A stretch of DNA of 64,000 nucleotides from Macrobrachium rosenbergii (lineage: Eukaryota; Arthropoda; Malacostraca; Decapoda; Palaemonidae), in assembly GCF_040412425.1 (NCBI RefSeq), contig NC_089743.1, positions 85,829,971 through 85,893,970 of the forward strand. Direction: 5' to 3'. The stretch's first letter is position 1. Every line of letters starts with the position of its first letter. The notes under the pieces were generated by a model. It did no database searches and was not told the DNA's origin. It saw only the letters and a program-made list of their open reading frames with translations. The position numbers and the translations under genes were made by a program. Below are positions 13,931 through 26,699 of this stretch, piece by piece.

Positions 13931-15165
13931 ATTTTTAAATTATTCATTCCTAAGTTTTACAACGTTGTGACTATGGCTAGTCGAGTTAGATGAAAATATA
14001 ATGGTCATTGTTACCAATAACGTTTTATTTGCCATACATATTGTATGAAAAAAATTAAGCATTTTTTCTGTAACCTCCCTAAACCAAGAGCTTATAAAAG
14101 ACTATAGATTAGCTCATGTTTAATCTTTGTCCTGGAAAACAAAAGGGAAACATTAGGAGATTACAAAAAGTCCATTACAGAATTAATGCTGTAATAACAG
14201 CAATCATTTCTAACGAATTTTGTCTTTAAAAGGTAATTACCTAGACATAATAATAAAAATAAAAATGAACTGGTATCAGATATCATGCATGCATTAGGGT
14301 CTTTTCCCGTTGCAACGCTGTTAAGCCGATTTACCACAAATATCCAGAACGTATCTAAATATTGGAATATTGAATCCAGGATAAATATGAATTTTTTGCC
14401 TAATATCTCACAAATTGAAAGGTGCTTTACTGTCAGTGACAAAGTACAGCACTGACAGCTTTTCCACGTCGAGTATAAAGTAAATAATATTTATGTTCTC
14501 GTATTTTTTCTCATGCTTTCACGTGAATTACTTTTTGGAAAACTGGCAGTGTTCTGAAAATTGTGTTTTGAGTTCATCTGCATAACAGAAAATTATCGTG
14601 AGTTAGACGTGCATACATCAGAGAGAATTATAAAAGTTACATGCTGACGATCATAACCCCTTAGTAAAGGCCATAGTTTATGAGGCGAATAGAAGTGCTT
14701 CTCTTCTCTTGCTCATATTGAGTGTTTAGTGCTATTCACAGGAGCCACTTTCGCGCAGTTAAGGCTTCAAATGGCAGAGATTGCATTCATTCATTTAGAC
14801 AGAGCACTTTGGAATCGCAGTCTCGCAAGCTCTTTTCAAAATGTCCGATGAAAATTCGATGAGAGGCTTAAAGAGCTTTCCGGAATCTCATTTATGAACG
14901 ACACAGGTAACTTTGCATGATGGTTCTGCGTTTTAAAAGCAGTTTTAAAAGGACATTTTTTTTCCTTTTCTATTGCGTTACCAGGTAGTATGGAATCTGA
15001 ATGGAATAATTGCTTTGCAAAATACATCCAACCTAGCGCAAGCATTTTCACCATATCCACCAAAAGCCATCTCAAAATACAATTTATTTTTACCATTATT
15101 TGATGAAATTGGGACATTTATAATTGTTAAAGCATCTCCAACATTCAGTACCTGATATTCTCCCT
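13931..15165. other. No recognised gene
   Basis: AT-rich with short frames only. I see no repeat boundary, RNA gene or motif worth naming. Confidence 0.5.
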
Positions 15166-15400
15166 ACGGGACAGTGCCACCAGTGAGCCTTACGTGGTGC
15201 CTGTACGCCTTACTAAAGGGTGTTTGCAGCTTGCCTTCGGGCCCTACCTGCATCCATCTTTGAGCATTTTACTTTACCTACATTCCCCCTTCCTTTCTTC
15301 AGTCTTGCTGTCCAACATTTCAAGCTAATACTTCGTAATGGTACTTTGGGGTTTCTTCCAGTTCCTACTTTATATCCCTGTACTCCATCCGTTTTATTTT
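15166..15400 (+). repeat. Dispersed repeat B, diverged fragment
   Basis: The block GTGCCACCAGTGAGCC...ACGTGGTGCCTGTACGCC and the later TTTCTTCAGTCTTGCTGTCCA resemble the better-preserved copy at 21085-21400 but are substantially diverged. Confidence 0.5.
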
Positions 15401-15798
15401 TTAGTTGGGTCTATTTATTTTTCTGTCCAACCACGCAAGCTACCTTTTCACTACCCTAAGGGATGAATGGCCGAAAGTACCGTAGTGCTTGTCTTGATAT
15501 CGTCAATTTTGTAAATCACCCAATTAACCAAAGATGTGGATATTGTTCTCTAAACGCTTGATTTTTGTGAATATACGATATTTGTACAGAATGCAATGCT
15601 TAGAGGTTCTTTATATAGAAAAAAGTATCAAATCCTATCGGGAAATGTCTTAAAACAGGCAACGTTGATGTAATGAAAGAAACAGTGATTGTTTAAAGCA
15701 ATTCTTCCTTGCGGATACTTTGAATTGCAAATGCAATTATTCCGAACCACAGGGAATGAATGTGTAATGGCCAGTATTAAAGACAAAAGACTTTAGAA

Positions 15799-17027
<1,229 letters not shown>

Positions 17028-17090
<63 letters not shown>

Positions 17091-17317
17091 TCAGTAGATG
17101 AAACCTGTTCACATGGAACAAGCGCACCAAAGGGGCCATTGACTTGAAATTCAAACTTAAAAAGAATGTTGATTTCAACCTCTCACCGCAGACCCCACAC
17201 TGCAGCAATAACTGATCATAATACAGAGCCAGTGATTTTTCATCGACCTGGGGAGACGCGAACCCGCGACATCTGAGTGGCATGCCACGACACTAACCAC
17301 TACGCCAGCGGACCAGC
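17028..17317 (-). mobile_element. SINE-2: tRNA-headed SINE with (AAT)n tail
   Basis: Read on the minus strand, the element begins with GGTCCGCTGGCGTAGTGGTT (A-box-like TGGCGTAGTGG). About 40 nt later it has CGCGGGTTCGCGTCTCC (B-box-like GGTTCGCGTC), at normal tRNA spacing. A roughly 140-bp body follows, and the element finishes with an (AAT)n tail, which is the (TTA)n run at 17028-17088 on the + strand. Polymerase III promoter boxes at the head plus a simple-sequence tail is classic SINE structure. The sequence is unrelated to SINE-1. It is not a functional tRNA gene: the head does not close into a full acceptor stem and runs straight into the body. Confidence 0.75.
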
Positions 17318-17619
17318 TATAACATACGTGAACAGAGCACTTACTTCTTTGACTTTACAGATGAAAAGAAACGTTTAAACAACTGGTTATAATAAGAAAA
17401 CGTTCGCTACCAATTTAATTTATATAGTTTTATGTATTTTCATGTTTACTTATCACTTTTATTTTTATCAGTTATCTTTATTTATTTCTATTCATTTTTG
17501 GAGTAAGGGTAAAACGTTCCAACAACATAGGATGCCAATTCCTCATCAAAAGTCTGTCAGTCAACCACTGACAAGTCTTCTAATCACGTGGCTGAAGCTC
17601 TGATGATGAAGACGCAAGG

Positions 17620-17800
17620 AATGGAATGGAATATAGAATTTAGGCCAAAGGCCAAGCACTGGGACCTATGAGGTCATTCAGCGCTGAAAGGGAAACGGAG
17701 TAGAAGGGCTTGAAAGGTGTAACAGGAGGAAAACCTCGCAGTTAAACTATGAAACGAGTGTTAGGAGAAGGTGGATAGCAAGATGGAGAATCTCAACATT
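17620..17800 (-). repeat. Dispersed repeat B, 3' part
   Basis: TTTAGGCCAAAGGCCAAGCA, GACCTATGAGGTCATTCAGC, then AAAGGTGTAACAGGAGGAAA. This is the reverse complement of the second half of the copy at 21085-21400, which ends TGACCTCATAGGTCCCAGCG and TTGGCCTTTGGCCTAAAT. Confidence 0.85.
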
Positions 17801-18004
17801 AATGCTATGGAAAAGTAAAGACAATAGATACTGAGGGATGGATCAGTAATACATGGCAAAGTAATGAAGACACTTACCAAACAGCACCTGGAGAAAGGGA
17901 TTGCATTACACTTCCCTAATGTGTGTCAACGACATAAGTGTGATTACCTAAAGTCTGTGACAAGATATTCTACGGATGCTCCGTTTGTCACCAATGAAAT
18001 TTAA

Positions 18005-18310
18005 TTATAAGTGTTGAGTTAAAGTATATCTTAGTTTAACCAGACCACTGAGCTGATTAACAGCTCTCCTAGGGCTGGCCCGAAGGATTAGATTTATTTT
18101 ACGTGGCTAAGAACCAACTGGTTGCCTAGCAACGGGACCTACAGCTTATTGTGGAATCCGAACCACATTATACCGACAAATAAATTTCTATCACCAGAAA
18201 TAAATTCCTCTTATTCTTCATTGGCCGGTCGGAGAGTCGAACTCGCGGCCAACAGAGTGGTAGCTGAGAACGGAACCCGCTCACCCAACGAAGAACTTAT
18301 AAGTGTTGAG
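18005..18310 (-). mobile_element. SINE-1 copy C with 14-bp target-site duplication
   Basis: The element occupies 18019-18296 and is flanked by the perfect direct repeat TTATAAGTGTTGAG (18005-18018 and 18297-18310). This copy therefore fixes the family's ends. On the + strand it starts TTAAAGTATATCTTAG (element 3' end) and finishes CACCCAACGAAGAAC (element 5' end, start of the tRNA-like head). It has an intact B-box complement (GAGAGTCGAACTC). Confidence 0.95.
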
Positions 18311-18449
18311 AAACAGAGATGTAACGAGACAGGAACTGTCGACGTCCTGGCATAAGCTCATTAACTTTAAGCCAGAAATAAGACATTTAGTCCGACGAGA
18401 AAATCATCTGTTTACTAACGACAGACATTTCCTGGAAAATCACTACTAA

Positions 18450-18928
18450 GACTAAATAGTGCTACTACTGTTGCTAATATAATAATAATATTAACTGAAA
18501 AGGGGAGCCGAACAAGTTCCCGAAAGCTATGTGTTGATTTACCTTTAAATACATGTGCATATACATAAACTGTGGATTTGCTCCTCCAATAATAACTATG
18601 ATATCAAATAATTTACTTACATACTCCTCACTTAGTTTACAAAAATCGATAACATTTATAAAGTATATAATACATTACATATAGTTAGACTGGAAAATTA
18701 TCAATTTACTGGTATGATAAAAATTGAGACACGTGTGGGCAAATCACTACTTATACCGGTATTCCTACTAAATGTTACCCATTATAATGATAATCACAAA
18801 CAATTTACTTAGTTTAAAAAAAAATTAACTATACAGTAAATGACGGATTTAGTCTGACTAGTATGCGATTAAATTTAATATCGCTCAAATTTAAACAATC
18901 GTGTGTAAGTCAGTAGTGCTACTACTGT

Positions 18929-19006
<78 letters not shown>

Positions 19007-19137
19007 TTTACTCATATATTCCTTAATTACAAAAACCCATAATTTTTTTTATACAGAGTACACAATACTGAGTCAGAATGTAACACGAATGATCTATGAC
19101 AAATATAGGCAATCGTGTGGGTAAACATCTACTAATG

Positions 19138-19236
<99 letters not shown>

Positions 19237-19448
19237 TGTAATAAAAATCCACAATTATGTAGTAAATATATTACTATGTAAAATATAATTGTGGATTTTT
19301 ATTACACAGATTGTTTTTCACGAAATTGTGAATCTCTTAGCAATAATAATAATAATAATAATAATAACCAACAATTTAGTTATATACTCCTCACTTTTTA
19401 GTATACAAAACTCCATCATTCTTTTCACGAAATTGCGAATCTCTTAGC

Positions 19449-19526
<78 letters not shown>

Positions 19527-19602
19527 TTAGTTGTATACTCCTCACTTTTTAGTATACAAAACTCCATCATTCTTTTCACGCAATTGTGAATCTCTTAGCA
19601 GC

Positions 19603-19644
<42 letters not shown>

Positions 19645-19729
19645 TTAATAATAATAATTTAGTTATATACTCCTCACTATTTAGTATACAAAACTCCATC
19701 ATTCTTTTAGCAATTGTGAATCTCTTAGC

Positions 19730-19794
<65 letters not shown>

Positions 19795-19875
19795 CCAACA
19801 ATTTAGTTATATACTCCTCGCTTTTTAGTATACAAAACTCCATCATTCTTTTCACGAAATTGTGAATCTCTTACC

Positions 19876-19952
<77 letters not shown>

Positions 19953-20027
19953 TTTAGTTATATACTCCTCGCGTTTTTAGTATACAAAACTCCATCATTC
20001 TTTTCACGAAACTGTGAATCTCTTAGC

Positions 20028-20089
<62 letters not shown>

Positions 20090-20137
20090 TAATACAAAAC
20101 TCCATCATTCTTTTCACGAAATTGCGAATCTCTTACC

Positions 20138-20200
<63 letters not shown>

Positions 20201-20255
20201 CAACGATTTAGTTATATACTCCTCACTTTATAGGGTACAAAACTCTACCATTCCT
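18450..20255. repeat. Compound satellite with variable (AAT)n inside each unit
   Basis: From about 19311 to 20250, seven to eight units share the string ACTCCATCATTCTTTTCACG, then GAATCTCTTAGCAATAATAAT, then ATTTAGTTATATACTCCTC. The period varies between about 119 and 150 bp because the internal (AAT)n differs in length in each unit. Diverged relatives of the unit (CAATTTACTTACATACTCCT; CAATTTACTCATATATTCC) appear upstream to about 18450. A (CTA)n(ATA)n tract sits at 19136-19235. Confidence 0.9.
19235..19308. repeat. 24-bp perfect inverted repeat
   Basis: Arms at 19235-19258 and 19285-19308 (GTGTAATAAAAATCCACAAT and its complement) are perfectly complementary across a 26-nt loop. It lies exactly at the junction between the trinucleotide tract and the satellite array. 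Confidence 0.9.
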
Positions 20256-20777
20256 ATACCATATAGGCTACGATAAACAGGCTAATTGCGAGATAAAAAC
20301 GCATCTGGAACAACAATAACTCGCGGTGCCTCCACCGGGCTACATTCACCTCAGGACTGAGGAGAGAAGAGTTCTACTCCCCGGTATCCCAAAACAGCTC
20401 CAGAAGAGGAAGGGAGCTGCTACGATTCTTTTAATGAGTTGAAAGCTTCGCCTAATGAACCAAGAAGCCCAGGTCTCTCTACCCTCAAAAGTATTTGAAA
20501 CACTTTAAGCATATTACAAAATTTTTTTTTTGTTTTTGTTTTTCCTTCCCGGCTTTCATGCTCGTCTCGCCCATCGTCGTTTGTGGCTAAAAGAGAAGGA
20601 GAGTCTCGAGTAATCATTAAAGTAATGAGATCCCTCAAGTCCCGTAGTGCTGAAGAGGGGGAATTTTCGGAGTTTGTTTGCTCAGAGGAGTCTCGTAGGT
20701 TAGACTCTTACACCGCGTAAAGAAAAACGTGAATTTTTGTTTCGTTGCTTCCAGTTAAGGGGGACAAAGTCGAAAAG

Positions 20778-21040
20778 TTAAGTAATATCTTAGTTTAACC
20801 AGACCGCTGAGCTGGTTAACAGCTCTCCTAGGGCTGGTCCGAAGGATAATTAGATTTATTTTACGTGGCTAAGAACCAACTGGTTACCTAGCAACGGGAC
20901 CTACAGCTTATTGCGGAATCCGAACCACATTATGACGAGAAATAATTTCCTCTAATTCTTCACTGCCCGGTCGGAGAGTCGAACGCTGGGCCAACAGTGT
21001 GCTAGCCGAGACCTCTACCCACCCTTCCAATGAAGAGCTA
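20778..21040 (-). mobile_element. SINE-1 copy D
   Basis: TTAAGTAATATCTTAGTTTA through GGTTACCTAGCAACGGGACC to the complement of the head, GGAGAGTCGAACGCTGGGCC and CTCTACCCACCC. The segment between GACGAGAAATAATTTCC and the head is shortened. No clear flanking duplication was found. It abuts dispersed repeat B. Confidence 0.9.
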
Positions 21041-21084
21041 AGGGGAACTGTGGTAATTATTTGTATCACACACACAGTCGTACA

Positions 21085-21400
21085 CCCCGTAGGGAGGGGA
21101 GTGCCGTCAGTGCACCTCATGCGGTGCACTGTAGGCATTTTTAAAGGTTCTTGGCAGCGTTCTCTTCGGTCCCTAGCTGCAACCCCATTCATTCCTTTTC
21201 AGGTACCTCCGTTCATATTCTCTTTCTTCAATCTTACTTTCCACCCTCTACTGACAACTCATTCATAGTGCAACTGCGAGGCTTTCTTCCTGTTACACCT
21301 TTCAAAACTTTTTACTGTCGATTTTCCGTTTCGGCGCTGAATGACCTCATAGGTCCCAGCGCTTGGCCTTTGGCCTAAATCCTAGAGTCTATTGTACTCT
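21085..21400 (+). repeat. Dispersed repeat B, best copy
   Basis: Starts near the small hairpin GTGCACCTCATGCGGTGCAC and passes through a pyrimidine-rich CATATTCTCTTTCTTCAATC block. It ends with TGACCTCATAGGTCCCAGCG, TTGGCCTTTGGCCTAAAT. Pieces of the same repeat occur at 15166, 17620 and 38160. It has no coding capacity; the overlapping 75- and 89-codon frames are incidental. Confidence 0.85.
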
Positions 21401-21517
21401 ATCATCTTACAGAATATTATCTTATTTACTTAGTTCTGACACTGTAACCATACGTCTTATGTTATTGCTAAACAATCACTAATGCATCGTCATTCTGAAT
21501 ATGAAAAACAGGCTACG

Positions 21518-21520
<3 letters not shown>

Positions 21521-21585
<65 letters not shown>
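21521..21585. repeat. (AAT)n microsatellite
   Basis: AAT tract of about 65 bp. Confidence 0.97.
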
Positions 21586-21586
<1 letters not shown>

Positions 21587-21698
21587 TGATCATTTAGTGA
21601 AAAATTTTATTAGTACCGTTCTCTTGGTTACAACTCTTATTCTTCTGTGTTACGGACTTTGATATTATAAAAACTTCAACAGTTATAAAGACGGAGGG

Positions 21699-21700
<2 letters not shown>

Positions 21701-21744
<44 letters not shown>
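21701..21744. repeat. (GA)n microsatellite
   Basis: GA tract of about 44 bp. Confidence 0.97.
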
Positions 21745-21750
<6 letters not shown>

Positions 21751-22054
21751 TGAAAAGAATATGCTTACAAATCTGTACACACTATACAACGCTGCATGGA
21801 TGCCTCTCATCCACGGAGGGCCAGCTTCATATTGTTCATATTTTATAGGATGAAACTAAGTGGCAGTAAAAGGAATTTATGTGTACAGCTATTAGCAATT
21901 ACTGCGTAATTAAATTTGTATCTCTAATATATATTTTTGTCCTATGTGATGCGTCTTAGAGTTTGGAATAGAACGACAATCGCTTTATTCCAAAGTTCTT
22001 TACACACCCAAGTCAGCGTTACATCATCTTAACTACTTTTTGTATAATACCTTT

Positions 22055-22056
<2 letters not shown>

Positions 22057-22138
<82 letters not shown>

Positions 22139-22190
22139 AAGAAGAAAGAAGAAGAAGAAGAAGAAGAAGAAGAAGAACAAGAAGAAGAAG
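22057..22190. repeat. (AAT)n(GAA)n compound microsatellite
   Basis: AAT run switching to a GAA run at about 22110, with small interruptions near 22145 and 22178. The GAA part is a purine strand able to form triplex DNA. Confidence 0.96.
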
Positions 22191-22309
22191 GTCACACAAT
22201 CTCTATATCGTATGAAGTGCTTTCTTATTTCCATTTGGCACAGAATAAAATCATCTTGTATACCAACTGTTTGTTCATATATACATCAGCATTTAAATAC
22301 CCGTCGTAA

Positions 22310-23029
22310 ACTATGTTTCATTGTGCTATCATGACCAACATCAAGCTTCATCCTTGTTTCATCTTAAAGCGAATATGCCCTAAGCGTATCTCTCGTTCCG
22401 AACATTTTACCTCTAGTTAAAAAATAATTGTCTTTCAATCATTCGTCCTTTTTTCTCGTCCTTGGCAGAAATTGCTGTTTCATATTCGTTTGGGATAGTC
22501 GAAACTGTAATCATATTGAGCAAGGAATGTTTAAGAAAATTGATCATTTCATCTGCATTAACAATGATCTTTTCAAAACTGCACTGATGAAATAGCTTCA
22601 TAACTGACTGGGCTCGACCCAGTTCCAGTATAATCATTAGGAGTTTGTAACGCAAGTCTTAAGCGTTTCCGCATGAATGCCGTCGAATATTTCGTTAGGT
22701 TTTATTTTCTTTTATTTTCAGTCATTCTGTTTCAAAGATCCATTTCGAATATATGTAACAACTGGTTTTAAAACCCTTCGGCCTTTTGCACGAGCTGCTC
22801 ATTAAATATCAAATTATAACAAATTTCTTAACTCTTCAATTTCTTAACTCTCACTTTGAAGATACGCGGAAAGAGATGCCCAAACTAGTTGCTTCATAAA
22901 CTCCGTTAAAATCTGCTTTGTAGATGACGGCTTTCCAAGTTGCTATGCACCATTAACATTCAAATGATAATCAAAATAATTTACAATTCAACGTTCTATT
23001 TTTAGGTAAGGAAATTATTCAACATTCTT
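22310..23029. other. No recognised gene
   Basis: AT-rich. An 80-codon minus-strand frame at 22413-22655 shows no family features. Nothing else stands out. Confidence 0.45.
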
Positions 23030-23337
23030 TTCCACTGAATAGTTAAGCGAAGTACACCTTAGTTTAACCAGACCACTGAGATAATTAACAGCTCTCAGAG
23101 GGCTGGCCCGAAGGATTAGACTTATTTTACGTGGCTAAGAACCAATTGGTTACCCAGCAACGGGACCTATAGCTTATTGTGGAATCCGAACCACATTATA
23201 CCGAGAAATGAATTTCTATCACCAGAAATAAATTCCTCTAATTCTTCATTGGCCGGCCGGAGACTCGAACTCGGGCCTGGCAGAGTGCTATCCGAGAACT
23301 CTACCGATTCGTCCAACGAGGAACTTCCACTGAATAG
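23030..23337 (-). mobile_element. SINE-1 copy E with 13-bp target-site duplication
   Basis: The element spans 23043-23324 (282 bp) between perfect copies of TTCCACTGAATAG (23030-23042, 23325-23337). It is full length, with the B-box complement GGAGACTCGAACTCGGGCC and the head end CCAACGAGGAAC. Confidence 0.95.
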
Positions 23338-23770
23338 TAACAGGGAATTAGAGGTATTTCGTCATAATTTGCTACTCCTGTAGCATTGGGAACACCTTGG
23401 GAACACACACACACTGTCAGTAAAATTCTGTTAAAGGGAATAAACGTTTAAATATCAGCAAATGAGATTTGCTGTTGTTGATTAAAATGAAATTAATATT
23501 AGTAACAATGACGGTACGGAGGAGGCAATATTTAAGTCAGAAAGGCCTGGAGAGACTGAAAACGAAAATACAGTATAATCTGCTATTTTACGTTATGGAA
23601 ATAATTTGGTTAACGGTTTTACTATGTTAGATTTTGTATTACTATATAATACTTTTTATTTATTAGATTTTGTATAACATTACGATAGTTTTAATTCTGT
23701 TAGACTATGAATTCATTCATGTGGTCATTCAGGCCTGTATTACCTTCTGGTATGTCAATCAAATTATCCT

Positions 23771-24010
23771 CCTAATATCCTTGATTCCTAATATCCTTGA
23801 TTCCTAATATCCTTGGTTCCTAATATCCTTGATTCCTAATATCCTTGGTTCCTAATATCCTTGATTCCTAATATCCTTGATTCCTAATATCCTTGGTTCC
23901 TAATATCCTTGATTCCTAATATCCTTGATTCCTAATATCCTTGGTTCCTAATATCCTTGATTCCTAATATCCTTGGTTCCTAATATCCTTGATTCCTAAT
24001 ATCCTTGATT
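23771..24010. repeat. 16-bp satellite, 15 units, with 128-bp higher-order pattern
   Basis: Fifteen consecutive 16-bp units CCTAATATCCTTGATT or CCTAATATCCTTGGTT. I see no other variation. Calling them a and g, the order is a a g a g a a g a a g a g a a, so the eight-unit block (128 bp) repeats. Confidence 0.95.
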
Positions 24011-26615
24011 CCTAGTCTCACAAAAATGATCCGCCTTGCTTCTTCTTTTGATGTCATTTTGATTCGTCCTTCCTTTTGACAGGTAATTTCCTTTTGATCT
24101 TTCCACCCATGGACATTTCATCATTAATTCTGTATGCTTCCTAGCATCAATGCTACTTTAATATATAGCCTTGTTAGCATCATCAGCCTGTTTATCTAAA
24201 TATTCTCTCTTATTTCTTCATCATCTTACTTTAACTCATTACCAAGACTTGAGTACTAATATATACTATTTTGTGGTCTTCAGCCCCTCCCTTGAATTTG
24301 TCTACAGTTACCCTTTGGTTTTTCTGTTCTTCATTGCATCCCAGGTCTCATTCGATAGTCAAGGTTTCTGTCTTGTTGCACCTTGGCCCAGATTAATGTT
24401 CATTCATGATGTTAAACCACTCCTCATTGGTCGTCTTTTCCTCCCCCAGATATGGTCTCCAGAACCGCAAATCCACTTCGAAGCCCAGTTGCAAAAGCCT
24501 GTTATTGTTCATCTTCAGGAAGTTTTACTAAATGAAACCTAAATCTGTCAATTTTTTTTGACAAGTTGGCGATTACTGCCACCATCTGTTCCTCAGCGGC
24601 TCCTAACATTCCGCAGTTTTCTTTTTCATTCTCGGTTAAACAGTTGTTCATAGTGTCCAAATTTGCCGCAAATCCCGCTAGGTAAAATTATTTTGTCATT
24701 ACAAGCTCCAGTAACCTTTAAGCTTTGAATAACAATGTTAATTATTCGCAGAAATGTTGACAGCTTATTTATAAGTGGGGATAGGGGACGCGAGCTGTAT
24801 TCAAGCAAACATTTAAATATACAAACGCGGAAATCCCCTTGCGCTGTAAGATAAAGAATTAGGCCAATAACCTTTCATTTTTAATCAGAACGTCCTCTTT
24901 GCTGATGGGGAGAATCACTGCACCGTAAACAAAATTCAACGATGTAAATTAATAATGCCATTGTCTTGTTTAGGCATAATTAAGCTATATTAAAGTTTAA
25001 CAGATAATTTAGGGTAAATCATGTTCAATCTATGATTGGTTTCCAATCTCAACTCTTTAGAGGTGTGAATGAATAAGACAATCACTGCCAATATCAAATA
25101 TTTGTTGTCTATGATATGCAGAGGAACCAAGCCATAGTATTTCACTGTGAATTTTGAAAATTTATGTCATATGTTTTTGGTTCGAAAGCTGAAAGACTGC
25201 TGTACATCAGAAGAGATTCGTGCGTGAACTATATTGTAATTAACATCAGTTTTACAGGACTGTAATTTAATATAATTTCCAAGTTCGCCTACATAAGTGG
25301 TAAAGTTGCTATGTTGCCTCTCAAGAAATGTTGCTTTTAAACTGATCCTGCTTATTTTTCCTTTTCTCTTCAATACATCACCAAATCAAGAGTTTTTTTT
25401 TTTTTTAATCTTCTCTTTTTACTTTTTCTCAAATTCCTCTTGCCCTCTTTTTGGGCAGACCAGTGTCACTTCTCTGTCGTCACTATATCCAAAATTATTA
25501 CTCTATTCCTATGCAACAAAAAAAAAAAAAGTGAGTTCGTAAGCTTGACGGTAGTCCCATAAAAAACATCACTTCTCGGGGGCCAGGATATTTTTTGGAA
25601 GATATTTTGCTTTTGCGAGCGTTTAGTTTTTTTTTTTTTTTTTTTTTGCTAGAAAAAGTTTCCTTGCGGTTTTTCCAGCCATGCAAGACCGCGTCAGTTG
25701 CTCCCTTGAGGCTTAGCACAAGTCTTTCTCAATTTTCTTTCTGCATCATGAACTGAACTGATACGGGTGTTGGTGTTCTTTTTCTTTAACCATTGAATAT
25801 ACAGAGAATATTCTCCGTTTGATATTCAAGGACAGGCGCGCAGTATACCCTTTGATTTCAAATTTTACAGAAAGAAATAGCAAGTTGAATATTTTCTCTC
25901 TCAAAAATTTTGAAGTTGCTAGTATATGTCGCATTCAGAGGTAGACTTTAAGGAAACTTACGAAATACTAATCATTTCTATTTCTAAAATAGAAATCCCA
26001 AAGAACGTGGAAACATAATCTTATTTATAAGTATACTACTGGGCTTAATTTCCATCATATTCCATGTATAATTGTTTTCAACATGGTTAATCTTTCCACG
26101 TGAATGCATCTGGTAATGTCATGACAAAGTATTTCGCTGGCTTGTCAGCAGAAGAACTGAAATCCAAATCACAACCCATGACTGAAGTGTCGGACACATC
26201 TTGGAAAGATGTGAACACTGTGCTTCCAGAATGGACACTCGGCTGACGAAGGATGTTTTTTTGTTATTTTTATTGTCACTGAGGTTTTGGCTGGATTTAG
26301 CTTACAAAGAATTTAATGGTATTTAACCATTTATCCGCTGCTACTAGACTGCATGTTCTGAACAAAGTACATAAAGGAAACTTTTATAGTCATTTCCAAA
26401 CAAGTATGTCCTTTCTAACATTTAGCTAATAATCATGTAGTCTTAATAACATAATGGCAATATAATTTGTATGCATAAGTTAGCGGTAAAATTACCGTAC
26501 GGGTTGACTGCCATGTCGGAATCTAACTGGCAACTGAATCATGTTTTGATTCTATAACTCGCAGCCTGCTGATTTTTCGTGGGACCTGGAATCATGCGAT
26601 TTTGATTCCAACCAT
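24011..26615. other. No recognised gene
   Basis: Mostly AT-rich with pyrimidine-rich patches and homopolymer T runs (25390-25400, 25628-25645). A 123-codon frame at 24171-24542 is pyrimidine-rich and shows no domain. I cannot support a gene here. Confidence 0.45.
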
Positions 26616-26617
26616 AC

Positions 26618-26698
26618 ACGGTCCCATGAGAATATCAGGCAGGCCATTCTGTCTATGTCTAAATCAGAATCGACTGCCTGATATTCTCATGGGACCGT
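26618..26698. repeat. 25-bp perfect inverted repeat forming a long stem
   Basis: Arms at 26618-26642 and 26674-26698 (ACGGTCCCATGAGAATATCA...) are perfectly complementary. Inside the 31-nt spacer a further ATTCTG/CAGAAT pair extends the stem after a bulge. The folded RNA would be a roughly 80-nt hairpin. Confidence 0.9.
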
Positions 26699-26699
26699 A

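Noticed and set aside
17230..17317. tRNA gene on the minus strand
   Set aside because: Boxes A and B are present, but the acceptor stem does not close and the sequence runs into a SINE body with an AAT tail.
19311..20230. CRISPR-like array (conserved blocks separated by variable stretches)
   Set aside because: The variable parts are simply (AAT)n of different lengths and the setting is eukaryotic; it is a compound satellite.
22019..22309. Poly-Asn/Lys/Glu and poly-Phe/Leu/Ile frames
   Set aside because: Products of the AAT and GAA tracts read on both strands; no flanking coding sequence.
24171..24542. 123-codon frame
   Set aside because: Pyrimidine-rich composition makes such frames likely; no motif.
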